Source: Synergistaceae bacterium UBA1037 (GTDB lineage: Bacteria > Synergistota > Synergistia > Synergistales > Synergistaceae). From it: 44,377 nucleotides of DNA. Made by a program: the position numbers and the translations under genes. The stretch's first letter is position 1. Each line of letters starts with the position of its first letter. The notes under the pieces were generated by a model. The model was not told the origin of the DNA, did not search any database, and saw only the letters and a program-made list of their open reading frames with translations. The stretch is from NCBI GenBank assembly GCA_002316795.1, contig DCEE01000005.1, forward strand, positions 1 through 44,377, read 5' to 3'. This document shows, in pieces, positions 8,480-15,736 of this stretch.

Positions 8480-10000
8480 CTAAACCAGATCCGCAGGACG
8501 CGTTTTTCCGCCCTTGACGGGTTCTCCGTCCTTACCGCGCCAGAATATGCCTATGCCCATGTAGGTCATGATTATTGCTACGATCGGGTTAAGATAGTTG
8601 AGGAATGCGTAAGGGATATACTGAACGGTAGGAACTCCAAGAACTGTAGTATGGTATGCACCGCAAGTGTTCCATGGAATAAGAACAGAGAGAAGAGTAC
8701 CAGCGTCTTCCAGCGAGCGGGACAGCATCCTTGGGTGGAGTCCTTTTTCTTCAAATGCTGAACGGAACATGGTTCCAGGCATTGCTATGGACAGATACTG
8801 GTCGCCAAGGAAGATGTCGCAGACAAAGCAGGACATTATAGTTGCTGTGATCATTCCGCCGACTGACCTGATGGGCTTCATAATAGCTTCAAGCATGACC
8901 TTGAGGAAACCGCATGTCTCCATGGCAAAACCGAATGTGAATGCGCAGATGATAAGGGAGATCGTCCAGTTCATAGACTGCAGACCGCCGCGCTCCATAA
9001 GCTTAACTATGTCGTTCGCTGCTTCCAAAGCAATATCCGGGGCGACAGTGATATTGCTCTCGGCAAGAACTTTAGCCAGAGCAGCAGCATCTTCACCAGC
9101 ACCTGCTATAGAGGCTGAAACTGAGGGTGCGTAGCCGTACTGCATGATATTCAGGATTTCGCCAAATCCTGAACCATTGACCAAAGCAATGACAATAGCT
9201 ACAAAGATACCAGCCCACAGGCTTGGGAGGGCGGGTTTACGCGTTGCAGAAAGCCCAATGACAACCAGGGGTGCCAGGAGGGTTATCGGGTTGATCCAGA
9301 ACTCTGCTCTCATAAGTGCCTGGATAGCAGCTATCTTCGCAGTGTCAAGCTGTCCGCCTGAGTAACGGAAACCGATCACAAGCGTTATTGCAGCAACTAT
9401 TATGTAAGTAGGCCCGGTGGTCCACACCATGGCTCTGATGTGCTGAAAAAGGTCAGTTCCCGCAACGGCCGGTGCCAGGTTCGTAGTATCAGAAAGCGGA
9501 GACATCTTGTCGCCGAAGTATGCTCCTGAAATGACTACGCCAGCCGTTAGAGGAGCCGGGACACCAAGACCAAGCGCGATCCCCATAAGAGCTATGCCGA
9601 CAGTTCCGGACGTACCCCATGATGTACCGGTCGAGAGTGATACAACTGAGCAGATGAGCAGTGTGGCGAAAAGGAAAATTGACGGACTTAGAATGGCCAG
9701 TCCATAATAGATCATTGTTGGGACTACTCCGCTTACGATCCAGGTCCCAATAAGCGGACCAACCGTATAAAGGATAAGACAAGCCTGCATACCTGTCATT
9801 ATGCCGTCAATAATACCTTTTTCGATTGTGGCGTAATCATATTTAAGGACTACAACTCCAACCGCGATCGCAATCATTGCGCTAAGGATAAGCGCGATGT
9901 GAATATCAACTTCCCATACCAGGACACTGGCCCCAATCAGTGCAGCTGCCGACAAAAAAACTGCAAGAGTTAACGCCAGTGAAGGTTTACGAGGCTCCAT
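8480..10000 (-). CDS. nhaC: Na+/H+ antiporter, NhaC family
   Basis: This inner-membrane antiporter of 506 residues probably exchanges Na+ for H+. The family hallmarks include SLSTGTSWGTSGTVGIAL, GVVISGAYFGDKMSPLSDTT and CGAYHTTVLGVPTVQY, spread over about twelve helices. The ATG has GGGGAG 10 nt upstream. In a bacterium with a Na+-exporting decarboxylase this carrier could draw on the Na+ gradient for pH balance. Members of this family also include malate/lactate and arginine/ornithine-type exchangers, so the exact ions or substrates are not certain. The divergent 496-bp intergenic region upstream contains several palindromes. Confidence 0.9.
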   Translation of the reverse strand: MEPRKPSLALTLAVFLSAAALIGASVLVWEVDIHIALILSAMIAIAVGVVVLKYDYATIEKGIIDGIMTGMQACLILYTVGPLIGTWIVSGVVPTMIYYGLAILSPSIFLFATLLICSVVSLSTGTSWGTSGTVGIALMGIALGLGVPAPLTAGVVISGAYFGDKMSPLSDTTNLAPAVAGTDLFQHIRAMVWTTGPTYIIVAAITLVIGFRYSGGQLDTAKIAAIQALMRAEFWINPITLLAPLVVIGLSATRKPALPSLWAGIFVAIVIALVNGSGFGEILNIMQYGYAPSVSASIAGAGEDAAALAKVLAESNITVAPDIALEAANDIVKLMERGGLQSMNWTISLIICAFTFGFAMETCGFLKVMLEAIMKPIRSVGGMITATIMSCFVCDIFLGDQYLSIAMPGTMFRSAFEEKGLHPRMLSRSLEDAGTLLSVLIPWNTCGAYHTTVLGVPTVQYIPYAFLNYLNPIVAIIMTYMGIGIFWRGKDGEPVKGGKTRPADLV

Positions 10001-10496
10001 AATAAGACAACTCCCCTTTCGATCATTCTGATAAGTTTAGAAACAAAAAAGCAGAAAAAAATAAAACTTGAAAAGTGATTTGATCAGCCGACCACCTCCG
10101 TCTTTTGAAATCAAAACCGTAAAAAGCGGCTTGGCATAAAGGTTAACGCAACATATGAAAAAAAAGTGTTTTTGTTGCCTCTCTAAGTAATTTTACTACC
10201 TTTGCAAGTAATCTGTCTACTCTTGTATGTTCATTTAAGATATGCTTATAACATGTACGTACATATCATGCATCCTTCAGGATGCTGACGGTCTGCCGGC
10301 TTGCGCGAAAAGACAGCATGGGAGATCGTCTCATTTTTGACACTGAGGCACCTCCGAGTTCATAAAAATGAAAAGGTTACAATTATCTGCTTTTCTTGAT
10401 AAGAGATGACGGCGGAGGGCTTTTGACAGTATACTTAGCAAGATGTATCATCTGCTCTTTCGCACTGAAAACATAGCATGGCCCGGAGGTCAGATC
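10001..10496. other. Divergent intergenic region, nhaC / thiT
   Basis: This gap holds a perfect 12-bp palindrome ATGTACGTACAT (10253-10264), a GC-rich potential stem ATGCTG/CAGCAT (10282-10287 with 10314-10319), and the thiT promoter near 10423-10451. I tested the GC-rich part by eye against TPP, lysine, glycine and SAM aptamers on both strands and found no match. No gene is evident. Confidence 0.5.
10423..10451 (+). promoter_or_regulatory. Predicted sigma70-type promoter of thiT
   Basis: A consensus TTGACA (10423-10428) is followed after exactly 17 bp by TATCAT (10446-10451). The start of transcription would fall near 10458, giving a leader of only about 40 nt. That rules out the in-frame upstream start at 10443 and leaves no room for a TPP riboswitch. 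Confidence 0.7.
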
Positions 10497-11000
10497 ATGA
10501 AAGTCCCAATAAAGATCCTCGCAGAAGGATCGCTTTGCATAGCATTATCGGCCGCTCTTTCGTTCGTCAGGCTGTTTGCACTCCCTCAGGGAGGCTCTGT
10601 CAGCCTTGGCATGCTGCCGATACTTATATTTGCATTACGAAGAGGCGGATCCGCGGGAGTATCGGCAGGACTGGCCGTAGGGATGCTTAAGCTGTTCATG
10701 GGAGGATACGTGATACACCCGATCCAGGCATTGCTTGACTACCCTGTTGCAAATGCACTTATCGGAACCGCAGGCTTCTTCAGGGCAAACAGATATCTTG
10801 GAGCAGCCGCGGCATCGCTCATGAATCTTTTTGCTTCTGTACTGTCAGGGGTCGTCTTTTTCTCGGATTACGCACCCGAAGGGATGAATGTATGGCTCTA
10901 CTCCTTTCTTTACAATGCGAGCGTTGTGATCCCGGAGGCTGTCATCTGCATAGCACTTATTTATTTGATATTGCCCAGGCTGGATAAGATAGGAAGATAG
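10497..11000 (+). CDS. thiT: Energy-coupling-factor thiamine transporter S component
   Basis: This 167-residue membrane protein is the substrate-binding S component of an ECF-type thiamine importer; it needs the shared EcfA/A'/T module encoded elsewhere. It has about six helices and the ThiT signature regions LPQGGSVSLGMLPILIFALR (residues about 31-50) and YVIHPIQALLDYPVANA. The ATG at 10497 follows GGAGGT, while an earlier in-frame ATG at 10443 lies within the predicted promoter. It lies just downstream on the plus strand, opposite the riboswitch-controlled thiamine salvage operon, which supports thiamine as substrate. Confidence 0.88.
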   Translation: MKVPIKILAEGSLCIALSAALSFVRLFALPQGGSVSLGMLPILIFALRRGGSAGVSAGLAVGMLKLFMGGYVIHPIQALLDYPVANALIGTAGFFRANRYLGAAAASLMNLFASVLSGVVFFSDYAPEGMNVWLYSFLYNASVVIPEAVICIALIYLILPRLDKIGR

Positions 11001-11043
11001 GCCTTTCCAAAATATAAAATACCGCTTTATTTCACAAAAAAGG

Positions 11044-11072
11044 TTGATGCTTTTCCCTTTTCAATATAGAAT
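11044..11072 (+). promoter_or_regulatory. Predicted promoter of the ferredoxin gene
   Basis: TTGATG (11044-11049) and TAGAAT (11067-11072) are spaced by 17 bp, about 70 bp before the ferredoxin ATG. Confidence 0.5.
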
Positions 11073-11141
11073 ACGCGAATGCGGGGTATCGATTTTCCCC
11101 AAAAATTATTTTGAAACATAATTTAAGGAGGACTTCTTACA

Positions 11142-11315
11142 ATGGCTAAAGCAGTAGTTGATCAGGATGCTTGTGTAGGTTGCGAGGCATGCGTAGGCGT
11201 TTGCCCGACATCGGCGATCAGTATGAATGACGGCAAAGCAAAGGTCGATCCGGATACATGTGTTGAGTGCGGAGCCTGTGTGGCGACCTGCCCTGTCAGC
11301 GCAATTTCCCAGTAG
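11142..11315 (+). CDS. 2[4Fe-4S] clostridial-type ferredoxin
   Basis: This 57-residue electron carrier has two CxxCxxCxxxCP cluster motifs, CVGCEACVGVCP (from residue 11) and CVECGACVATCP (from residue 40), with the usual pseudo-twofold symmetry. The length is typical of 8Fe ferredoxins. AAGGAGG (11125-11131) lies 10 nt before the ATG. It has its own promoter and a strong terminator directly downstream. It is a low-potential carrier for pathways such as 2-oxoacid oxidation; no dedicated partner gene is adjacent. Its small size makes it easy to miss in ORF lists. Confidence 0.97.
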   Translation: MAKAVVDQDACVGCEACVGVCPTSAISMNDGKAKVDPDTCVECGACVATCPVSAISQ

Positions 11316-11340
11316 TAATTACATCTGAGCGGATAAAAAA

Positions 11341-11368
11341 ACCGGAGGCGCCGGCCTCCGGTTTTTTT
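11341..11368. terminator. Bidirectional intrinsic terminator, ferredoxin / thiD
   Basis: A perfect stem ACCGGAGGC/GCCTCCGGT with loop GCCG is followed by seven Ts on the plus strand and preceded by a run of As that gives a U-run on the minus strand. It ends both the ferredoxin transcript and the converging thiamine operon, and overlaps the thiD stop codon. Confidence 0.92.
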
Positions 11369-12170
11369 ATTTCGCAACCTGCTTTCTAAGCCTGCAACAA
11401 TGATCAAGAGGACCGCTTCCTCTGCCCAGATCAAGACCTGACTTCAACGCATCCGTAATATAATCTTTGGCTGCTCTTACGCTCTCCTCGACGCTAAGAC
11501 CCTCGGCAAGCCCGCAAGCTATTGCAGATGATAAAGTGCATCCTGTTCCGTGGGTGTTTGGGTTATCTATCCTCGCCGCGAGAAACCACTTCTCTCTCCC
11601 GTCCCGCCTGACCAGCAGATCGTCAGCCCCCTCCGGGAAGTGCCCCCCCTTTATAAGGATATTCGTTCCTGTCGACCTTGTTATGATCCTGGCCGCCTCT
11701 TTCATTCCCTCCCGATCTCTTATCCTGATCCCGCTGAGGACTTCAGCCTCGGGGATGTTCGGTGTGATGATCTCTGCCAGAGGGAGAAGCATTTCTATGA
11801 GAGCATCGGCTGCATCCCGCTCAAGCAGCCTGCTTCCGCTGGTCGATACCATCACTGGGTCGACGACGATGTTTTGTGCGCCATACTCTTTCAGTTTCTC
11901 AGAGATCGTCCTTACCAGGAAAGAGTTTGAGACCATACCTATCTTGACGGCATCGGGACGTATGTCTGTAAAGACCGCGTCTATCTGCTGTGCCACAAAA
12001 CCGCTCTCAACATCCGCGATCCCTGAGACCCCGGTCGTATTCTGGGCGGTAAGGGCCGTTATAACACTCATGCCGTACATACCAAACGCTGTCATTGTCT
12101 TTAGGTCTGCCTGGATGCCCGCCCCGCCGCTGCAGTCGGAACCGGCGATCGTCAATACCTTTCTGATCAT
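11367..12170 (-). CDS. thiD: Hydroxymethylpyrimidine/phosphomethylpyrimidine kinase
   Basis: This ribokinase-fold enzyme phosphorylates HMP and HMP-P to HMP-PP for thiamine phosphate synthesis. The 267 residues open with MIRKVLTIAGSDCSGGAGIQ and contain ALTAQNTTGV, a DPVMVSTSG segment, and the anion-hole region NTHGTGCTLSSAIA. An in-frame extension to 12278 is excluded because AAGGAGAAATCGAG precedes the ATG at 12170 and the extension overlaps thiE. It is the last gene of the cytX-thiM-thiE-thiD operon under TPP riboswitch control. Confidence 0.95.
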   Translation of the reverse strand: MIRKVLTIAGSDCSGGAGIQADLKTMTAFGMYGMSVITALTAQNTTGVSGIADVESGFVAQQIDAVFTDIRPDAVKIGMVSNSFLVRTISEKLKEYGAQNIVVDPVMVSTSGSRLLERDAADALIEMLLPLAEIITPNIPEAEVLSGIRIRDREGMKEAARIITRSTGTNILIKGGHFPEGADDLLVRRDGREKWFLAARIDNPNTHGTGCTLSSAIACGLAEGLSVEESVRAAKDYITDALKSGLDLGRGSGPLDHCCRLRKQVAK

Positions 12171-12192
12171 CTCGATTTCTCCTTCCGCCTTA

Positions 12193-12834
12193 TTAGTTCC
12201 CCAGCATTTTTTCAGCAAGGACCAACAGTTTCGCTGCCGAGGCCGCGATATCATCTTTGGCAAATATGGCCGACACAACTGCTGCTCCAGCGATCCCGGA
12301 GCCCGAAAGTTCGATTATATTGTCTTCAGTAATGCCCCCTATTGCTACCACCGGTATGGAAACAGAACCGCAGATCCTTTTGAGTTCATCAAAGGACATT
12401 ACTTTTGCATCTTTCTTTGTTGATGTTGAGAAGACAGCGCCCGCGCCGATGTAATCAGCTCCGCACCTTTCCGCTTCAAGAGCCGTTTCCGCTGTCGGGG
12501 CCGATACCCCGAGTATCATAGAGCTGCCGATCCTCTGTCTTGCCTCGTATGCGCCAATATCCTCCTGTCCGACATGTACGCCGTCGGCGCCTGATGCCAA
12601 TGCGGCTTCGATGTCGTCGTTGATGATCAGGGGGACATTGTATTTATGAACAACAGTCCCAATTCTTTTTGCAAGGCTCACAAGCTCGTCAGATCCCATA
12701 TGCTTTTCCCTGAGCTGGACCATTGTCACACCGGCCCTCACAGCCTTTTCTATTTCTTCTTCTAGGGAGCTTCCTTTGAGCCATTTTCTGTCAGTTACGG
12801 CATATAGTTTTAATGAATTTTTATCTAATCTCAA
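12193..12834 (-). CDS. thiE: Thiamine phosphate synthase
   Basis: This TIM-barrel enzyme joins HMP-PP and thiazole phosphate to make thiamine phosphate. The 213 residues show the family elements LYAVTDRKWL, VTMVQLREK, PLIINDDIEAALASGADGVHVGQ and VVAIGGIT. Translation begins at TTG, 9 nt after GAGG and inside the end of thiM; the 14-nt overlap points to translational coupling. It acts with ThiM and ThiD, whose products are its two substrates. Confidence 0.95.
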   Translation of the reverse strand: MRLDKNSLKLYAVTDRKWLKGSSLEEEIEKAVRAGVTMVQLREKHMGSDELVSLAKRIGTVVHKYNVPLIINDDIEAALASGADGVHVGQEDIGAYEARQRIGSSMILGVSAPTAETALEAERCGADYIGAGAVFSTSTKKDAKVMSFDELKRICGSVSIPVVAIGGITEDNIIELSGSGIAGAAVVSAIFAKDDIAASAAKLLVLAEKMLGN

Positions 12835-13645
12835 TTTTTACAGCCTCCCTCATCTTTTCCGCGGTCATGTTGCTTACCTCGTCTATGATGTATGACCTGT
12901 ATGTGGAAGTTCCTCCGCCTTTGCTGGTGAGCTGTTCAAAAGCCAACTCTCCGGCAACCCCGAACATCGCCGCCGCGGAAGCTGCCGCCAGAGCATGGTC
13001 TGAAGGGACTGCCGCGCAAAATGCACCTGTAACGGCAGAGAGCATGCACCCTGTGCCGCTGACTTTCGACATCATGGGATGACCGTTTTTGATCGTGTAA
13101 AGATATTTTTCCCCGGCAACTATATCTTTCGGGCCGGTAACCGTGATAACAGCGCCTGTCTTTTTTCTGAGCTTCATGATGAGGCAGATGACCTCTTTAG
13201 GCAGATGCCTGTCCAAAAGTCCCGGGTCGGACGCGTCAACTCCCCGGGTCCTTGACTCCCCTCCGGCTATAGCTGTTATCTCTGAAATATTTCCCCTGAT
13301 AACGGCAAAATCTATTTCCTTTATCAACTCCATTGCCGTTGCAGTACGCAGAGAGGAGGCACCCGCCCCGACAGGATCAAGGACCACCGGCAGTCCAAGT
13401 TCGTTCGCTCTTCTGCCCGCCTTGAACATGGAAGGTATAGTCCTGCTGTTAAGAGTGCCGATATTGATGACCAAAGCCGAGGCGATCGATACTATCTCTT
13501 CCGTCTCACGTTCATCGTCCGCCATAACAGGCGACGCCCCGCACGCCAGAAGCACATTGGCACAGTCATTTACTGTAACGTAGTTTGTTATGCAGTGTAC
13601 AAGAGGAGATATCCTCCTTACCTCATCCAATATCCCTGCAAACAT
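12821..13645 (-). CDS. thiM: Hydroxyethylthiazole kinase
   Basis: This kinase phosphorylates salvaged 4-methyl-5-hydroxyethylthiazole. The 274 residues contain PLVHCITNYVTVNDCANVLL, GASPVMADD, LPVVLDPVGAGAS and the late KVSGTGCMLSAVTGAF, all typical of ThiM. The ATG follows AGGAGGG at 6 nt and lies 2 nt after the cytX stop. Its presence, together with no thiazole- or pyrimidine-forming gene (thiG, thiC) in this operon, shows that the operon is built for salvage. Confidence 0.96.
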   Translation of the reverse strand: MFAGILDEVRRISPLVHCITNYVTVNDCANVLLACGASPVMADDERETEEIVSIASALVINIGTLNSRTIPSMFKAGRRANELGLPVVLDPVGAGASSLRTATAMELIKEIDFAVIRGNISEITAIAGGESRTRGVDASDPGLLDRHLPKEVICLIMKLRKKTGAVITVTGPKDIVAGEKYLYTIKNGHPMMSKVSGTGCMLSAVTGAFCAAVPSDHALAAASAAAMFGVAGELAFEQLTSKGGGTSTYRSYIIDEVSNMTAEKMREAVKIEIR

Positions 13646-13647
13646 AC

Positions 13648-14853
13648 TTAACCCTCCTGTCCTTCTCTTTTAAAAAATATCGCTCTCGCTTTATCTGCCG
13701 CGAATGCCAGGGCGATAACGGCAGCCATTACGGGCAGGGTGTTTCCCAAGGGGGTCTCCATTGCCATAAACTTCCTGTATATAAGAAATCCGGACAGCCA
13801 GATCACAAAATTGGGAATACTGATGCATTCGCTGAAATGATCTTTCTTCAGTATGAAAAAATCTGTTATCAGTATCGATATCATCGGTGCGAAGACAGAT
13901 CCTATCAGGAAAAGGAAGTTTTCATACTGCTCTACCGGAGTCAGGACAGCCAGGGCAGTACCGGCTATGCAGGCGATCACAGCCGTTGTTTTGCTGCCGG
14001 GCCTGTCCGTTATGCTGCTAAAGCTAACTCCGGCTGAATAAACATCGAGGAAGGTCGTTGTCACAGTAGATATGACAATAATGAATACCGCCGCCAATCC
14101 CAGGCCCGCACCCAGCATGATCTTTGCAATATCGCTCTCTCCTGTGTATACAGAGGCCCCCAATCCTATCATATACATCCAGGTGCTGCCCGCAAAATAG
14201 ACCAGAACGCTTACCAGTGAAGCCTTTCGTGGGTTCGATGCATTATGTGTGTAATCCGAGATAAGGGGCAGCCAGGAGAGAGGCATCGCTGCAGACAGCT
14301 CAACAGCACTCCCAAAATTCATTTCTCCCGTGACCGCAGCAGAAGAGTTTCCCCCGAACACAATAATGCTGAGAAGAAGGGTGAGTGAGAAAAGGCCTGC
14401 CATAGTAAATATGTTTATCTTTCCCAGGTTTTTTATTCCTATCTCTATCCATACTATTATCAGAAAGCCGATAACAACACTCCACAGGGAGGGGCTGTAT
14501 GACCCTGTGTATTTTTCTGCTATCAGTGCTACAGCCCTTCCGCCTCCGATTATCATGACTGCGGTCCATCCGACAAGCTGGGTAACATTCAGCAGTGAAA
14601 AAAAGACCGAACCTCTCTGTCCGAAAGAAATCTTTACGGTCTCCATCGCGCTTTTTCCGGTTTCTGCACCTATGCGGCCTGCAAGATAGAGAGGTATGCA
14701 GCCAATAATATGCCCTATGACGACAGCCGCGGCGCCTCTCGGAAAACCAAGCGGAGCGATCAGACTCCCTGTAAGTATCTCCGCAATGGAGACCGCTGCG
14801 CCAAACCATATCAGCGCGCTTCCAAATACCGTTGCCCCTCCGTTATCCCTCAT
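13648..14853 (-). CDS. cytX: Probable hydroxymethylpyrimidine permease, CytX type
   Basis: This 401-residue, roughly twelve-helix transporter belongs to the nucleobase-cation-symport-1 family (cytosine permease-like). The stretch LPLISDYTHNASNPRKASLV and the early GAAVSIAEILTGSLIAPLGF fit the CytX subgroup predicted to import HMP. The ATG has GGGAGG at 7 nt. It is the first gene after the TPP riboswitch and terminator, and it is followed at once by the salvage kinases. That context favours HMP over cytosine as the substrate; transport itself is not shown by sequence. Confidence 0.9.
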   Translation of the reverse strand: MRDNGGATVFGSALIWFGAAVSIAEILTGSLIAPLGFPRGAAAVVIGHIIGCIPLYLAGRIGAETGKSAMETVKISFGQRGSVFFSLLNVTQLVGWTAVMIIGGGRAVALIAEKYTGSYSPSLWSVVIGFLIIVWIEIGIKNLGKINIFTMAGLFSLTLLLSIIVFGGNSSAAVTGEMNFGSAVELSAAMPLSWLPLISDYTHNASNPRKASLVSVLVYFAGSTWMYMIGLGASVYTGESDIAKIMLGAGLGLAAVFIIVISTVTTTFLDVYSAGVSFSSITDRPGSKTTAVIACIAGTALAVLTPVEQYENFLFLIGSVFAPMISILITDFFILKKDHFSECISIPNFVIWLSGFLIYRKFMAMETPLGNTLPVMAAVIALAFAADKARAIFFKREGQEG

Positions 14854-14870
14854 GATCTTTCCTCCCGTTC

Positions 14871-14909
14871 AAAAATAAAAGCGGGAAACGCCGGCTTCGC
14901 GTCTCCCGC
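14871..14909 (-). terminator. Riboswitch-controlled intrinsic terminator
   Basis: On the minus strand the stem GCGGGAgACGC/GCGTtTCCCGC is followed by TTTTATTTTT, immediately after the TPP aptamer and before the cytX ribosome site. A second short hairpin (CTAAATT/AATTTAG) lies between aptamer and terminator and may take part in the alternative fold. Confidence 0.88.
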
Positions 14910-14928
14910 TAAATTTTGCAATTTAGTG

Positions 14929-15010
14929 CGTTCCCTACGTTGGCATTATCCAAATCAGGTCCAGGGTCGAAGTCGATCACTTCCTCTCAGCCCGCCATGC
15001 AAGCTCCCCG
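14929..15010 (-). promoter_or_regulatory. TPP riboswitch (THI element)
   Basis: The aptamer reads on the minus strand with the conserved blocks in order: GGGGAGC, GGGCTGAGAGGAAG, GACCCTGGACCTGAT, GATAATGCCAACGTAGGGAA. The CUGAGA and ACCUGAU motifs, which bind the pyrimidine and pyrophosphate of TPP, are intact. The expression platform is the terminator at 14871-14909, so TPP binding should stop transcription before cytX-thiM-thiE-thiD. Confidence 0.96.
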
Positions 15011-15036
15011 AATATTCAGCTGTATGATGCAGGGCC

Positions 15037-15067
15037 ATTATAGACCCTTAGGACGCCCCTATGTCAA
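15037..15067 (-). promoter_or_regulatory. Consensus promoter of the thiamine salvage operon
   Basis: Perfect TTGACA (15067-15062) and perfect TATAAT (15042-15037) on the minus strand are separated by 19 bp, slightly long. Transcription would begin about 20 nt before the TPP aptamer. It lies just past the stop of the upstream aldolase gene. Confidence 0.75.
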
Positions 15068-15088
15068 GGGCACTCTCTCAAAGTCCTG

Positions 15089-15736
15089 TCATCTGCACTG
15101 TCCGTACCTCTTCCTGAGGTCCTCCGCTTCGCACCTCACCTGTTCGTCAGTGAGGACTATCCCCCCTCCTGCCGCCCTTGCAAGGATGAAAATTTTTGAA
15201 AAGACCTCAAGCATCTCGCAGCGCATCAGCGCTTCAGACAGGTCCTTGCCGGCACAGAGGGCACCGTGGTTTGAAAGAAAAACTCCCGTCCCGTCAGCAA
15301 TTGCCCGTGATACGTTCTCGGCAAGCTCTTCAGTTCCTATCGGAGCATAGTCTGCAACAGGCACAGTTCCCCCGAAAAGTGCGACCTGGTTATCGGTTAT
15401 CGGGAAAAGAGGCTGCCTTGAGGCCGCAATGGCGGTAGCGTAAAGAGAATGTGTATGTATGACTGCATTTATGTCTGTCCTTGACCTGTATATCCTCAGA
15501 TGCAGTGATTTCTCTATCGACGGTTTCCTGGATCCTTCAAGGACCTTTCCTTCCGGGTCCAGCATCACTATATCTTCACACATCAGCCCCCGGTAATCCA
15601 TCCCGCTTGGAGTGATCAGGATCCCTTTCTCTGTCCGGCAGCTGATATTCCCGCCGGTCCCCTGCACCAGGCCTCTTTCAAGGATGAGGATCCCCGTTTT
15701 TATCATCTCTTTTCGAATATCTGCTTCATTTACCAT
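15089..15736 (-). CDS. Class II aldolase/adducin-family protein
   Basis: This zinc-dependent family includes L-fuculose-1-phosphate aldolase, ribulose-5-phosphate 4-epimerase and methylthioribulose-phosphate dehydratase. The 215-residue protein has GTGGNISCR, ITPSGMDY, the catalytic-acid region KPSIEKSLHLRIY, and the zinc ligands in AVIHTHSLYA and FLSNHGALC. The start chosen is ATG 15736, six nt after GAGGG; a TTG at 15751 and an ATG at 15742 are in frame but poorly spaced. It overlaps the end of the MFS gene by 11 nt and is last in a seven-gene operon. The true substrate is unknown; an L-fuculose-phosphate-type aldolase is the closest guess. Confidence 0.85.
   Translation of the reverse strand: MVNEADIRKEMIKTGILILERGLVQGTGGNISCRTEKGILITPSGMDYRGLMCEDIVMLDPEGKVLEGSRKPSIEKSLHLRIYRSRTDINAVIHTHSLYATAIAASRQPLFPITDNQVALFGGTVPVADYAPIGTEELAENVSRAIADGTGVFLSNHGALCAGKDLSEALMRCEMLEVFSKIFILARAAGGGIVLTDEQVRCEAEDLRKRYGQCR

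Noticed and set aside
10261..10380. Possible lysine or TPP riboswitch upstream of nhaC or thiT
   Set aside because: A GGAGGTGC stretch on the minus strand suggested a lysine element, but the GCCGAAG and AGUA core pieces are missing; CUGAGA and ACCUGAU of TPP are absent too.
10443..10496. In-frame ATG extending thiT upstream
   Set aside because: The ATG lies inside a good -35/-10 promoter pair and has no ribosome site; the downstream ATG has GGAGGT.
12171..12278. N-terminal extension of thiD
   Set aside because: It overlaps thiE and lacks family similarity; the internal ATG has a proper ribosome site and begins with the conserved kinase N-terminus.
11467..12423. 318-codon plus-strand frame across thiD and thiE
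   Set aside because: It is antisense to two well-supported enzymes and has no recognisable domain.
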